This document shows positions 45,950-56,640 of a stretch of DNA of 64,000 nt, piece after piece. Source of the stretch: Neogale vison (Eukaryota; Chordata; Mammalia; Carnivora; Mustelidae). Each line of letters opens with the position of its first letter. The first letter of the stretch is position 1. The notes beneath the pieces were generated by a model. The model was not told the origin of the DNA and did not search any database. It saw only the letters and a program-made list of their open reading frames with translations. The stretch is taken from assembly GCF_020171115.1 (NCBI RefSeq), contig NC_058096.1, positions 5,098,001-5,162,000 of the forward strand, read 5' to 3'. The position numbers were made by a program, and so were the translations under genes.

Positions 45950-46097
45950 CCAGACCATGGTTCTCATGCTCTGGCATGCACCAGGATCTCAGGGACGGTT
46001 TTTGAGGTAGCCGGCCCCAGGGTTGCATTTCGAGCAAGTTCCCAGGTGCCGTTCCTACAGCTGGTTCAGGAGCCACTCTTGAAGAACCACTGTTGTC
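45950..46097. mobile_element. MER5-like hAT element
   Basis: 'tggttctcatgctctggcat', 'gagcaagttcccaggtgccg' and the terminal 'gaagaaccactg' recall MER5 ends. Confidence 0.7.
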
Positions 46098-46299
46098 GAC
46101 AAATTGACCACAAAAATTGGTGGTCAGGTTGTAAATTTGCACAATTCGTTTTCAGAGCTGCTTGGTATTTTTTCTTAAGTCTAAAGAAATACACATACCT
46201 TAGCTCTTTTATATGTTATTTTATATGTTCCCTAAAGAAAGTCATGTATAAGTTTCTGGGGTTCATGTAAAGACATGTTGGTAGTCGTGTGGAATCTGA
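46098..46299. other. Unique spacer
   Basis: Nothing recognised. Confidence 0.4.
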
Positions 46300-46740
46300 A
46301 ACTTCTGAAATAATAAGTCATTGTACATTCATGCAAAGAAATATTATACAGCCGTGAAAACACCTGAAGCCTCTGTGTATATGTTGTAGACATCATGTAA
46401 ACTAACACCGAATAAAAGAAGGGAGACACCAAACAGTACAGACGGTATGATCCTATTGGATATATAGTTTGAGAACAGGCAAGAATGGAGCACTTGGGTG
46501 GCTCAGTGGGTTAAGCATCTGCCTTGGGCAAGGCACGATCTCGGGGTCCTGGCATGGAACCCCACATCAGCTTCCTGCTCAGTGGAGAGTCTGCTTCTCT
46601 CTCTCCTTCCTTCTGCTTGCCACTCCCCCTGCTTATGCTCTCTCCCTCTCAAATAAATTAAAAAAAAATCCTAAAAAAAAGAACAGGCAAGATTAATTCA
46701 GGAGTTCCTAGATGCAGAACCAGGTGGGAGTAGTTTAGGC
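46300..46740 (+). mobile_element. Old L1M ORF2 end, sense, split by a SINE
   Basis: 'gaaatattatacagccgtga', 'gtatgatcctattggatata' and 'gagaacaggcaaga' continue after the SINE. Diverged old L1. Confidence 0.75.
46485..46679 (+). mobile_element. Can-SINE, sense, in L1M
   Basis: Head 'gcacttgggtggctcagtgg', CT-rich segment, AAATAAATT and tail. An exact duplication, AGAACAGGCAAGA, is at 46472-46484 and 46680-46692. Confidence 0.95.
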
Positions 46741-46744
46741 TGTC

Positions 46745-46950
46745 TATGTTATAATTCTCGTTCCACTGCTTACTGCCTGTGTGACCTTGAATGAGTCACT
46801 CAGTGTGTCTCTGCCTCGATTTCTGCACACCTAAAATCGGGGAAAAAATAGCATCTACCTCCTAAGGTTGCTATAAAAATGAAAAACAGATAAAATTCTC
46901 AACATAGGGCTTAATACATGTTAGCTATAATTATCATCATCTGTATTACA
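46745..46950 (-). mobile_element. MIR SINE, antisense
   Basis: 'ccactgcttactgcctgtgt', 'gaccttgaatgagtcactca' and 'cctcctaaggttgctataaa' follow reversed MIR closely. Confidence 0.88.
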
Positions 46951-47784
46951 CCAGATGTTTTTCAAAGGACATTTTATGTCCTTGAAACTAGCACAAACAA
47001 ATGAAAAGGATGTGCATGTGTGGAGAGGGTGGGGAATGATAACTCAATAAAATAAACCAAATGTTATAACCAAATCCCGATAACCAAGTTAAGAAAAACA
47101 TATATACATTTATGCAACCAAACGGAAACATACATTAGGAGCCAAAGAAAGAGGGCTCTGTGGGAATGGATATCGACTTGGGACAAAAACCAGGTGGTCA
47201 AAATGGCTTCAGGGGAAAAGCAGCATACCAGAAATTAAACATAGGGTCGGGATTGCAGGGTCAAAGGCAGGATCAAGGTCCTGGGCACTAGCCTGTCTCG
47301 GACAAGAATCCTGAGGAGCAAGAAGCCCCTGGGGTGCCCTAGGGAGGGCGGTGGTGTGATCTCAGCTGTAGGAGACGCTGCCTGCATCGCCGGGGCCAGA
47401 AGGCAATATGGATCACAGCTGAAGCAGCAGAATGTGGCTGAGTCCACCACCGCGAGTGTCAGTGGGGATAATGGCTTATCTTCTCTCTGTGTGCTTCTGC
47501 GCAAATGCTCAAAAGTTAGAACGTGGCTTCAGACCCAACTGCTCTGCGTGTGCACCCCCAGTTCCCGGAAGCTGCTAGTTCTGTTTCCATGGAAACTTCT
47601 TGCCTTCCAAGAACTCTTTCCGCATACGAAGAGGGAAAGCTTGACAGAGGGAGCATTCGCTTCCCAGATCCTACACGGGCGGACCTGGGATCTTCACAGA
47701 CTGTTGGCCAGAAACCTCCAGTCCTCACGGTCCTCTGCAGCCACCTGCGTGTCCTGGCGACACAATGGCAGGCTTCCCTGGAGC
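46951..47784. other. Unique sequence
   Basis: Overlapping frames on both strands (47356-47829 and 47516-47827) run into the CA repeat. I see no supportable exon. Confidence 0.5.

Positions 47785-47826
<42 letters not shown>
47785..47826. repeat. (CA)n microsatellite
   Basis: About 20 uninterrupted CA units. Confidence 0.95.
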
Positions 47827-47831
<5 letters not shown>

Positions 47832-48784
47832 GCTCCCGTGCCGAAGATGGAAGCTGCAGTCTATAGCCTAATCTGAGTGATTTACCACCACTTCTGCCAG
47901 ATGCTCTTGGTCACGTGGACCGGGGACTCTGGTAAAATGTGGGAGGGGCTGTTCAAGGATTTGCAAACCAGGAGGTGAGGACCACTGGGAATCCCCCCCG
48001 AGGGATGGCCAACACTGTTGGTTTTTTGTTTGTTTGCTTTTTTCTAATGAATATTATAGACTTCATCCAATTTCTCATGATGACATAGCCCATTTTCTTA
48101 CATTTTAAAATTTATTTTTACCATCACTGTCAGAAGGAAATCAAAGTTTATTTTCTATTTTCCTTCTTTCTACCTTAATCGTTAGGAAATCTTATTAGAC
48201 AGAATGTACCTTCTGTGCACATGGCCAGGCAGGGGGCAGAAGAAGGAAGAAATGTCCTGCCTATCTCTCTGCGAATTGGGGGAAAATACTGTTTTTAATA
48301 TCTTTTGCTTAATAGTCACACTTTTCATGCGAAATAAACCAACACTCTTCTAATAATGTCACTTGAAACAAGTACAGAGTGAATACACTATGAATCCTAA
48401 ATGTTTTCTGTCTTTTCCTTGACACATTTAATCATGTCACGAGGCCCCAGCCGAGCTGTCTGGAAGTGGAGCTGCTGCCGCCCTTGTTGAAGTTCAACCT
48501 CCAGTACAGCCCACGGTAGCTCGGAAACATGGATTAGATTAATGGTTATAATCAAAGTAACTTCATTATGTAAGCGTCATAACCCAGCCAAGAAGATATT
48601 TTAGTGTGTGTTAAGAACTTATTAATTCCTGGCTGGAGAAATCATTTTCTTTACGGGGATAAGAGCTGCCCAGTAGGTAGCCTCACTTGCTAAAACTTTT
48701 ATGAACAGTAAGTATTTGGACAGGAGGAATTTTTGATTCCACGGCAGTGATAATAGCACTTTGTGTTTTGTGGGGCCTTTCTTC
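47827..48784. other. Unique sequence; 48440-48760 a possible conserved noncoding block
   Basis: 48440-48760 is complex and unlike any repeat I know. It has several TAAT-core sites ('agattaatggttataatcaa', 'cttattaattcctg'). Conservation was not tested. Confidence 0.4.
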
Positions 48785-48955
48785 CAACACACTCAGTGGG
48801 TTCCACTCACATAATCTCATTAATCCTGATCACAGCCTCAGGAGGCTGGAGGTCTCATTGTTCTTACAGATGAAGAAATGGGGATGAAGCTGAGAGGCAG
48901 GGACCCCAGACGGAGAAAAAGCCACTCAGCCTTTGAATGCCTGGAGAACAAGGGG
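48785..48955 (+). mobile_element. MIR SINE
   Basis: 'tcacataatctcattaatcc', 'cttacagatgaagaaatggg' and 'ctgagaggcagggacccc' follow the MIR body. Confidence 0.8.
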
Positions 48956-48984
48956 GCCCAGAATTAGAAACCGTTTTGTCTAGC

Positions 48985-49475
48985 AAAGCACCATAGATGT
49001 TCTCAAGAATAATGACCAAAATAGCATTATTTGCAGTGAACCAAAGGTGGAAGCCATGCCAGGGTCCCTGGATGGAGGAATGGATAAAGAAAATGTGACA
49101 TAAGCACCCAATAGAATGTTACTCAGGCTCTGCAAGGAAGGGCATCCTGACACATGCGACAACATGAATGAGCCGTGATGACATGATGCTAAGTAAATAA
49201 GCCTGTCCCAGAGGGACACATACTGCAGGATTCCTCTTCTGTGAAGTCCATAAAGGAGTCACATCCATGGAAATGGAAAGCAGAATGGTGGCTGGGAGAG
49301 AGAGGATTGCAATTGGGTTTTAACAGGGACACACTTTTAGTTTGGGGAGATGAAAAAGTTCTAGAGACGGATGGTGGGGAAGTTCGAACAACAGCGTGAG
49401 TGTACTTAATGTCATTGACCTGCACCCTTAAGAACGGTTAAGATGGTAAATTTGATGTTAGGTGTGCTGGGGAGA
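48985..49475 (+). mobile_element. Old L1M ORF2 end and 3' UTR, sense
   Basis: 'aatggataaagaaaatgtga', 'agaatgttactcaggctctg', 'gcaacatgaatgagc'-like text and the closing 'cacccttaagaacggttaag' match an old L1 end. Confidence 0.85.
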
Positions 49476-50403
49476 ATGTGTGTTCATTGGGACTGGGAGA
49501 TGGAGTGTGCACTCCTTGATGCCCCCAGGGGATGCCAGGACAGGAACCACATTATCGTGAGAAATAATGTTGATGGGTTCTACTAGATTAGAAAGACTAA
49601 CCACTGTGCTCCTTAGCGTTTGCCCTGTGCGCACCATCTTCATTATGGCAGTAGAGAAAAAGAAGGCTGCCAGCTCCCTGTTCCATCTTCCAGACTTCCA
49701 GTCCAAGAGACTGCCTCCTCCCAGCTTCTTTGCCCCCTGGCATGGGCCCCTGAGTTCTCCAGAGCCCTGAGCTTGGGGTTTAATGTTCTTCAGCCACCAC
49801 CTTGAAATTTTTAATAATTTTGTCTTCAGTTTGTGTTTGTAAGTGAAGTCTGACAGATCAGTGGAGCTTGAACTGGGGAGCTGGGGCCTCAGTCTCAGTA
49901 TCTTCCACCTCCCACTGCCCCTGTCTCCCCATTCTACCACTCCTGGAGCCCCAGGCTCCCCTTTTCTGCAATCACCCATTCAACAATCCTTGAGGTCCTC
50001 CTGGCCTGTGGACCTTAGGGTGTATTGGAAGATCAAAGTCAGGCTCCACACAGTATCTCCAAGCACCTCCATGCTTGTCCAGGAGCTTTCAGAAGGTGGC
50101 TCAGAATACCATTGGGGTCACCCTTCCAAGAGCTGGCTATGGCAGTCACTCTGTGGAAGGGGGACTTGGCAGGTGATTGGGGTACATGCGTATGCATGCC
50201 AAGTTCCAGGCCTTGTCCTGATGCCTGTCCCAAGTTCAAGGGACTATATATTGGCTAATATAATTTAAATTTCTAAAAAAGGGGAAAAAATTAATTAGAA
50301 AATATAAACCCTTATGACACATGGAGAGAGAGAGAGGACACAAAAGAATGAAGAAAGCTTTATGTTTTAAAAATTTAACAGCATTTTTTCCTGCTCTTTT
50401 AAC
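49476..50403. other. Unique sequence
   Basis: Overlapping open frames on both strands (49458-49979 minus, 49843-50268 plus) lack domains. The 49790-49870 piece has repeat-like text of unknown family. Confidence 0.45.
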
Positions 50404-50420
50404 AAAGGGCCCCACATTTT

Positions 50421-50494
50421 TTTGTTGTTGTTATTGAAGATGGCAAGATTTTTTAATGGCTGCATAGTATTCCATTGTATATATATACCACATT
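50421..50494 (-). mobile_element. 3'-transduced segment downstream of a young L1
   Basis: Between the young L1 tail (50495-50510) and the left target duplication lies a scrap of a different, older L1 ('gctgcatagtattccattgt'). A second A-rich tail follows it (T-rich 50417-50436 on plus). On the minus strand it carries ATTAAA about 25 bases before that tail. This fits read-through transcription of the source L1. Confidence 0.65.
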
Positions 50495-51150
50495 TACTTT
50501 TTTTCTTTTTTAATTTCTTTTCAGCATAACAGAATTCATTGTTTTTGCACCACACCCAGGGCTCCATGCAATACATGCCCTCCATAATACCCACCACCAG
50601 GCTCACTCAACCTCCCAACCCCTCCCCCCCAAAATCCTCAGATTGTTTCTCAGAGTCTAGAGTCTCTCATGGTTCATCTCCCCTTCCAATTTCCCCCAAC
50701 TCCCTTCTCCTTTCCATCTCCCTATGTCCTCCATGTTATTTGTTATGCTCCACAGATAAGTGAAACCATATGATAATTGATTCTCTCTGCTTGACTTATT
50801 TCACTCAGCACAATCTCTTCCAGTCCTGTCCATGTTGCTACAAAAGTTGGGTATTCGTTTTTTCTGATGGAGGCATAATTCTCCATAGTGTATATGGACC
50901 ACATCTTCCTTATCCATTCATCCATTGAAGGGCATCTTGGTTCTTTCCACACTTTGGTGACTGTGGCCATTGGTGCTATAAACATTGGAGTACAGATAGC
51001 CCTTCTTTTCACTACATCTCTATCTTGGGGGTAAATACCCAGCAGTGCAATTGCAGGGTCATAGGGAAGCTCTATTTTTAATTTCTTGAGGAATCTCCAC
51101 ACTGTTCTCCAATGTGGTTGCACCAACTTGCATTCCCACCAACCGTGTAA
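50495..51150 (-). mobile_element. Young L1, antisense 3' segment
   Basis: Reversed 3' UTR and ORF2 end: 'cccagggctccatgcaatac', 'cctccatgttatttgttatg', 'gttgggtattcgttttttct', 'gcattcccaccaaccgtgta'. It forms one insertion with the inverted part at 51151-51512. Confidence 0.95.
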
Positions 51151-51512
51151 GATCAAAAGCTTCTGCACAGCAAAGGAAGCAGTCAACAAAACAAAGAGAC
51201 AACCCATGGAATGGGAGAAGATATTTGCAAATGACAGTGCAGACAAAAGATTGATATCTAGGATCTATAAAGAACTTCTCAAACTCAACACACACAAAAC
51301 AGATAATCATATCAAAAAATGGGCAGAAGATATGGACAGACACTTCTCCAATGAAGACATACAAATGACTATCAGACACATGAAAAAATGTTCATCATCA
51401 CTAGCCACCAGAGAGATTCAAATTAAAAACACATTGAGATACCACCTTACACCACATAGAATGGCCAAAATTAGCAAGACAGGAAACAACATGTGTTGGA
51501 GAGGATGTGTAG
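51151..51512 (+). mobile_element. Young L1, inverted 5' segment
   Basis: ORF2 in sense: 'gatcaaaagcttctgcacag', 'atgggagaagatatttgcaa', 'gatgtgtagaaagggcc'. It is the adjoining upstream L1 region in the opposite orientation. The target duplication AAAGGGCCYCACATTT is at 50404-50419 and 51513-51528. Confidence 0.95.
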
Positions 51513-51528
51513 AAAGGGCCTCACATTT

Positions 51529-51905
51529 GTGTTTTTCTCTGGGTCCAGAAATCACGTAGCCAGTCCTGCCAAGCAGTCTCAAATATGCAGCAGGCTTACA
51601 GGAGAGATGTTATTTTGCAGCAGAGGAACTGGGGCCATCAGAGATGTCATGGGGAGTCTCCTCAAATGGACCCAGCCCCAGGTCCAAGAGCATCCAAGTA
51701 TACTTGGGCTGTCCCATGCCCTGTGTTCTGAGGTGGGCCTGTGTCTGGTCCTCCATTATGGTTGGGCAAAGAGGATTTGCACTTAGATTCAGGAGATCTA
51801 TGATCTCCTTCCTTCTAGATTTTCCATTTACTTCCTGTTTGCATGGCTCTAGGCTTATTACTTCCCTTCCCTGATCTTCTTTTAGTATGGGTAAATGGAA
51901 TTAAG
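51529..51905. other. Unique sequence
   Basis: No recognised element. Confidence 0.5.
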
Positions 51906-51916
51906 GATTCCAGGGA

Positions 51917-52052
51917 AGGGGCAGCTCAGTCTGTTAGGTGTCTGCCTTCAGCTCAGGTCATAATCCCAGGGTCCTGAGATCGAGCCCCAGATCCAGCTTC
52001 CTGCTCAGTGGGGAGTCTGCTTTTCCCTCTGGCCCTTCCACTGCTTGTGCTT

Positions 52053-52094
<42 letters not shown>

Positions 52095-52147
52095 TCTCTC
52101 TCCCCAAAATAAATGAAAATCCTTAAAATATGAGGAAGAAGAAGAAG
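51917..52147 (+). mobile_element. Can-SINE, sense, with expanded CT tract
   Basis: Head 'ggggcagctcagtctgttag' (missing a few bases of the usual head), body 'agatcgagccccagatccag', CT tract, AAATAAATG and an A/GAA tail. Target copies ATTCCAGGGA at 51907-51916 and 52149-52158. Confidence 0.93.
52043..52092. repeat. (CT)n expansion inside the SINE
   Basis: About 24 CT units in the normally short CT-rich SINE segment. Confidence 0.93.
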
Positions 52148-52250
52148 AATTCCAGGGAGGACAGGGTAGGGAAAACTGTTCATGTCAGAAGATAACATTG
52201 ATGCAGTACTTTTTACAGTGAAATGGATGTTTTAAAAATCTTACAAGATG

Positions 52251-52342
52251 TGGACATTGCTGCTATAAACATTGGCATGCATGTATGTTAATTGAATTTA
52301 AATTTTAAAAAAAAATTTTAAAGAAAGATGCTTTTTAAGAAA
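52251..52342 (+). mobile_element. Micro-L1 insertion, twin-primed (about 92 bp)
   Basis: A 34-base antisense ORF2 scrap ('tggacattgctgctataaac') is joined to a sense L1 3' terminus ('gttaattgaatttaaatttt') and an A-rich tail. The target copies AAAAATCYTACAAGATG at 52234-52250 and 52343-52359 differ by one base. Confidence 0.88.
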
Positions 52343-52359
52343 AAAAAATCCTACAAGAT

Positions 52360-52846
52360 GAGATAGATCTTTGAATTAGGGGTAGGAAAATGGCATAAAG
52401 GGCATGTGTCCCAATGTAGTCAGTCTTAAACCTTCTAGTTCTCTGGTCCTTGATTATAAATAAGGCAAAAGGGGAGAAGATGCCAGATATTAAATGAATC
52501 CTGGCATTTACTTACACTCTCTTCTTTATTTTTCCCCATTCAAGGTAAGTATTTAGTGCCTGGTTGTCTCAGATCATCTGCATGGGCATATGTTAATATA
52601 AATTTTAAATCCAATGAATCTGCTAAAAATATTATTTCTACATCTCTCACATATATTTGTAGCAAAACATAAAATCTATTTAAAGTGGAATTTATCAGTA
52701 GGTCTAGGGTCAGAACGTCTATCCCTCAGGTTGTTTTATGGGTAAAATACATGTGGGGCATATGAGAAAGTTTCCAACACAGAATCCGCACTCAAGTAAG
52801 TTAGCTATTGTTATTACTGGTATTCCTATTGTTGTTGCTGAATTGT
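52360..52846. other. Unique sequence
   Basis: No recognised element. Confidence 0.5.
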
Positions 52847-52965
52847 GAGAGAAAGAGAGAGAGAGAAGAAGGGGAAAAATTAAGGAAGGAAGAAGAGAAA
52901 GACAATAAAGGAGCAGAGTGGGAAGGAAAAGGACAGAGAAAGTGAAGGAGCATTCAAGCTATCAA
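52847..52965. repeat. Purine-rich (GA/GAAG)n tract
   Basis: About 90% A and G over roughly 120 bases. Confidence 0.85.
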
Positions 52966-53004
52966 TGGCCCAGGAGATCAACCCATAGAGTTGTTATGGC
53001 CCAG

Positions 53005-53165
53005 GCTGTATATTAGGATCACTTGGAAAGCTTCAAAGAGAGTCATTCCTGAGCCCCACTCCCAGAGACCCTGCCTCTGTTGGTCTTCCATAGGGCCTGG
53101 GCAATAGTCTATTAACTACCCAGGTGACTACAGCTTCTGAGATGCAGCCCAGGTTGAGAGTGTCC
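53005..53165 (+). mobile_element. MER5A-like hAT element, near full length
   Basis: 'tgtatattaggatcacttgg', 'cctgagccccactcccagag', 'gggcctgggcaatagtctat' and the end 'gcccaggttgagagtgtc' follow MER5A. Confidence 0.82.
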
Positions 53166-53554
53166 CGTCCCATTCAGCCCCCCTAGGAATCAGGACAGTG
53201 GTCTTGCCCACTCCCTGTCCTGGATGGTGTGAGGTTGGGGCCCAGGCTCTGTGTTCCTAATCCCCTTCACACTTCACCCTCTGATATGACATTTGTGAGA
53301 GCAGCACCAGACACCCCGTCATATCTGCAGAGTCCAGAGTAAGGCACATGCAATGGGTTTCTGCCCCGAGCAGCGGAATTCAAGAAGGGGACCGCCATCT
53401 TAGTGCCTTAATGTCTTGGTGATCTTTGAGATGCTCACTGATTCATGTTTTCACCCAGTCTATTTTAAAATAAAATAATGAAAATTCTATATTCAGTATA
53501 TTTTGATTTGCTGATGAGGTAACACCGAAATAAATTTAGATTCAAATCTGTGCA
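53166..53554. other. Unique sequence
   Basis: No recognised element. Confidence 0.5.
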
Positions 53555-53655
53555 TGAAATATTCATTGTGGAATCCAGGCAGTGGGTATATGGCTGTTCA
53601 ACTTTCCATATGCTTGAAATTTTTCCAGTCAAATGTTGGAGGGGGATTAAAAAAA
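53555..53655 (+). mobile_element. Old L1M 3' terminus
   Basis: 'gtgggtatatggctgttcaa' and 'cttgaaatttttccagtcaa' before the A-run match an old L1 end. Confidence 0.65.
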
Positions 53656-53670
53656 AAAAAGTACTTAAAG

Positions 53671-53858
53671 GGGCGCCTGGGTGGCTCAGCCAATAGAGCA
53701 TCAAAGTCTTGATTTAGACCCAGGTTATGATCTCAGGGTTGTGAGACTGAGCCCTGCACTGGGCTCCATGCTCAGCACCAAGTCTGCTTAAGATTCTCTC
53801 TCCCTCTATCTCTGCCCCACCCCCCAAAATTCACACTTCCTCTCTCTCAAAAAAAAAA
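53671..53858 (+). mobile_element. Can-SINE, older subtype, in an L1M tail
   Basis: Head 'gggcgcctgggtggctcag', then the 'ttaagattctctctccctc' segment typical of an older subtype. Target copies AAAAAGTACTTAAAG / AAAAAGTACTTGAAG. It landed in the A tail of the L1M. Confidence 0.95.
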
Positions 53859-53873
53859 AAAAAGTACTTGAAG

Positions 53874-55796
53874 AAGCAGGCTTAAGATATGTCTTTATCT
53901 CGTCTGAGAATATCCGCCTCCGTGGCTCTCCCACCCTTTGTCCCTGCCTCTGTTTTCCAGCCTTGTTGCCTCAATCTTGGACCACACCCTCTTCTGCCAC
54001 CTCTGTTTGGACTAAGTGAAGGACCAAGGGACTCCCCCATCAGGAGCAAGGCAGGGCTTTCCTGCTCAAATATGGGGAGTTCTAGGCACCCAGGAAGGTT
54101 GGCCACTCTTTACTGCGGTCACTACTGAGGATGGTAATGTTGGTTTGAGAATAGGACTCTTTTAAGTCAGATCCTGGTTGACTCCTCTCCAAGCCTTTGA
54201 AACCCACTTCTCTATTCTGGTTTTCTCTTTCTTCTCTGTAAAAGGAAGGAATCAAACCAGATGATCATGACGGGCAGGTTGTCTAGTTAGAGATTATCCA
54301 GGCTTCTTGGTGTTTTGTTTTGTTTCTTTTTCAGTGCTAGTTTCAGCAGAGCCGAGGAGGGAGAAAAGAAATAAAAATGTATTAGAATCCATTTTGTGCT
54401 ATTAAAAGAGGAGAGTAATGTTTGCAACTAATCTTGAATATCAGCAGTTTATTAATAGAAATGTCCACCCTCCTGTAACCCTGAGTTGAGAAAGCAACAT
54501 ATGCATTGACTCTTTGCTGACTCACCTGCCAAACACACAGTGATGTGCAGTTCACATCTGTAGGATTTACTGTTATGAATAAGATTAGCTAATGCTCTCA
54601 GGTCAACTCACCACCTCCTCAGTGTCCCTGTATTGTGGGAACACTCCTGAAAAGCATCAATACAGTGACTCACTCCTCGAGGCGGTCTTCTGGTCAGTGT
54701 AAAACAGCAAAAGCTGTTTTTGGCAGTGGAGGCAGGGGAGAGAGCCCTGATTTCTAGTGTTTGCCAATGTCGGTGGTGTAAATCCTCCCAATGTTGTCAA
54801 TTTCAGGTAAAGTAGGTCACGTCCCACGAGTGTGAGTTGAGCTGCAGGGTGTACCCTTTCCCTGGCTGCTGAAAGGGGCTCCACTACACCATTGCATCTT
54901 TCTGCTGCAAGAAAGTAGGTCAGAGGGTACTCCATTATGTCATAAGAATGCAAACTTCCAGAAGATTGAGATGTTGTTAGGTGATACCACGGTTTATGAT
55001 GGACACTGATAAACCAATGCATCATGGTGTCAAATGGCACCTTGCTTAATGGGTAACTTTTCAGAAGCACAGAACACACAGTCTCTGAACAAGAGCTCTC
55101 TTGGTCTAGATTTCCTTTGCCCTCACTGCCTCTGCTTGGTACCAGTCCCTGCTAAATTACCCCCTCCATTTGTTACGCTTCAGAAATCCTTGCAAAAAGC
55201 ACTGCTCTGCTGACATGTTGTCATCTCTCAGCAACCATGACCATGACAGGTGGAAAGGTCATACTTCAAACATTAGCATTGCAAAGAGCCATGATAATGA
55301 TCCATTTTTAAAAAGTCTTTTTGACCATTTCTTTACAGGGTTACAAATACTTGGGTGGGATTAGAGAATTTGGGCTGGTCAGAACATTTCAGACCAAATA
55401 CTGACTTTATTCACAAGACCCAAAATACCTGTTTTGGTGGGACACTCTTCCAAAGGAGATATGTGAGTAGAAAAAGAAACATCTTTTGCAGAGTAAGATG
55501 GACAAACCACGAACAAGCCAGAGGGTGATGATTTCGGCAAGGCATGGCTCCCACATGGAGTGCAATTAAGCTTTTCATTATTAGGACAAGGAAAGAACAG
55601 AAAATAGGTCCTCAATCCCAAAAAAGCAATGCTGCATTTTTTCTCAGGGAGCAATAGTACATTCTTCCAGTGGATTGTTTTAAAGAAATAGGAAATTACC
55701 TTCTGGTAACAGCAATCTTCAGAGTGCCTTTCCTCCCCTGCATAGAAGCTCATAAGGTAGGACAGAAACCCATTATTTCAGAATTGGTTCACTCTC
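53874..55796. other. Long repeat-poor unique stretch
   Basis: Minus-strand frames of 140 codons (54657-55079) and 124 codons (55379-55753) have no recognisable domain or gene context. The 54660-55080 block may be an unrecognised old repeat. No SINE or L1. Confidence 0.45.
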
Positions 55797-55815
55797 CTAA
55801 GAAGAAGAAGAAGAA
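55797..55815. repeat. (AAG)n short tract
   Basis: Five AAG units. Confidence 0.85.
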
Positions 55816-56469
55816 ATGACAAAATACCCTTGACTTGCCGTGTCCTCACGGGAAATCTCTCTGTTTTCATTCTCTGCCACTTTGCAAACTTCTTCCTCCT
55901 GTCTGGCAGCAAACACTCCCCCATTGTAGGGCTTACATGCCCCTGACACTGTGAGGCACTAGCATGGACTGATTTCTAGAACCCAGTTCGGTCACCAGAG
56001 CTCCTGCATCCTGTGCTCTGCTCAGGGAGCTGCAGGAATCAGGCCCCCGACTGGAGAGACCAGAGGGTCACGTTTCAAAGCTCAATCCTGTGTGAGTTTC
56101 ACAGTTTCTGACTCATGTTTCCCAGCTCTGAGAGGAAGAATGAAAAGTAAGTATATGCTTCTTGGATACACAACAGATTTGTTCTCAGTTTTGCAAGGTC
56201 ACATTTGGTGGCTGCAGGATCTTTAATTATCGTGACTTAGCACTTCGTTCTTGTGAGAAGAAAAACCTTGGTTACTGGATTGGAGCCTGAGCCGAAAGTG
56301 TCTTTGGAAAGAAGCTTTAGGAAGGAGATGTGCCCCAAATCCTGAGCAGACCACAGACCCCAAATGAAAGTCCACATCCATTTCTCATCTGAAGACCTCT
56401 CCCCCTTCAGGGCATGAAAAAGTAAGTGCCTGCCCCCAGAGGCATGGAGAAACCATCAGTCTATGCTTT
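55816..56469. other. Unique sequence
   Basis: No recognised element. Confidence 0.5.
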
Positions 56470-56640
56470 TATGGCACCGACTCTGTGCTGCGGGCCGGCT
56501 TTGTTAATCCTCTCAACAATAATCTTCTCCCTGTGACAAGAACAAAACTGAGGCACAGACAGATGAGTAACTAGGGCCACACAGTGTGCAAGGAGCGCAT
56601 CTGAGAGTCACACTCAGCCTGTGTAACACCAGGTGGTATC
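56470..56640 (+). mobile_element. MIR SINE
   Basis: 'ttgttaatcctctcaacaat', 'aaaactgaggcacagacaga' and 'aactagggccacacagtgtg' follow MIR. Confidence 0.85.

Noticed and set aside
48231..48250. CTCF-like motif ('caggcagggggcag')
   Set aside because: About two mismatches to the core and no supporting context; too weak to list as a site.
2481..53858. tRNA genes within the Can-SINE heads
   Set aside because: The heads derive from tRNA-Lys but lack an intact cloverleaf and anticodon context; they are SINE parts.
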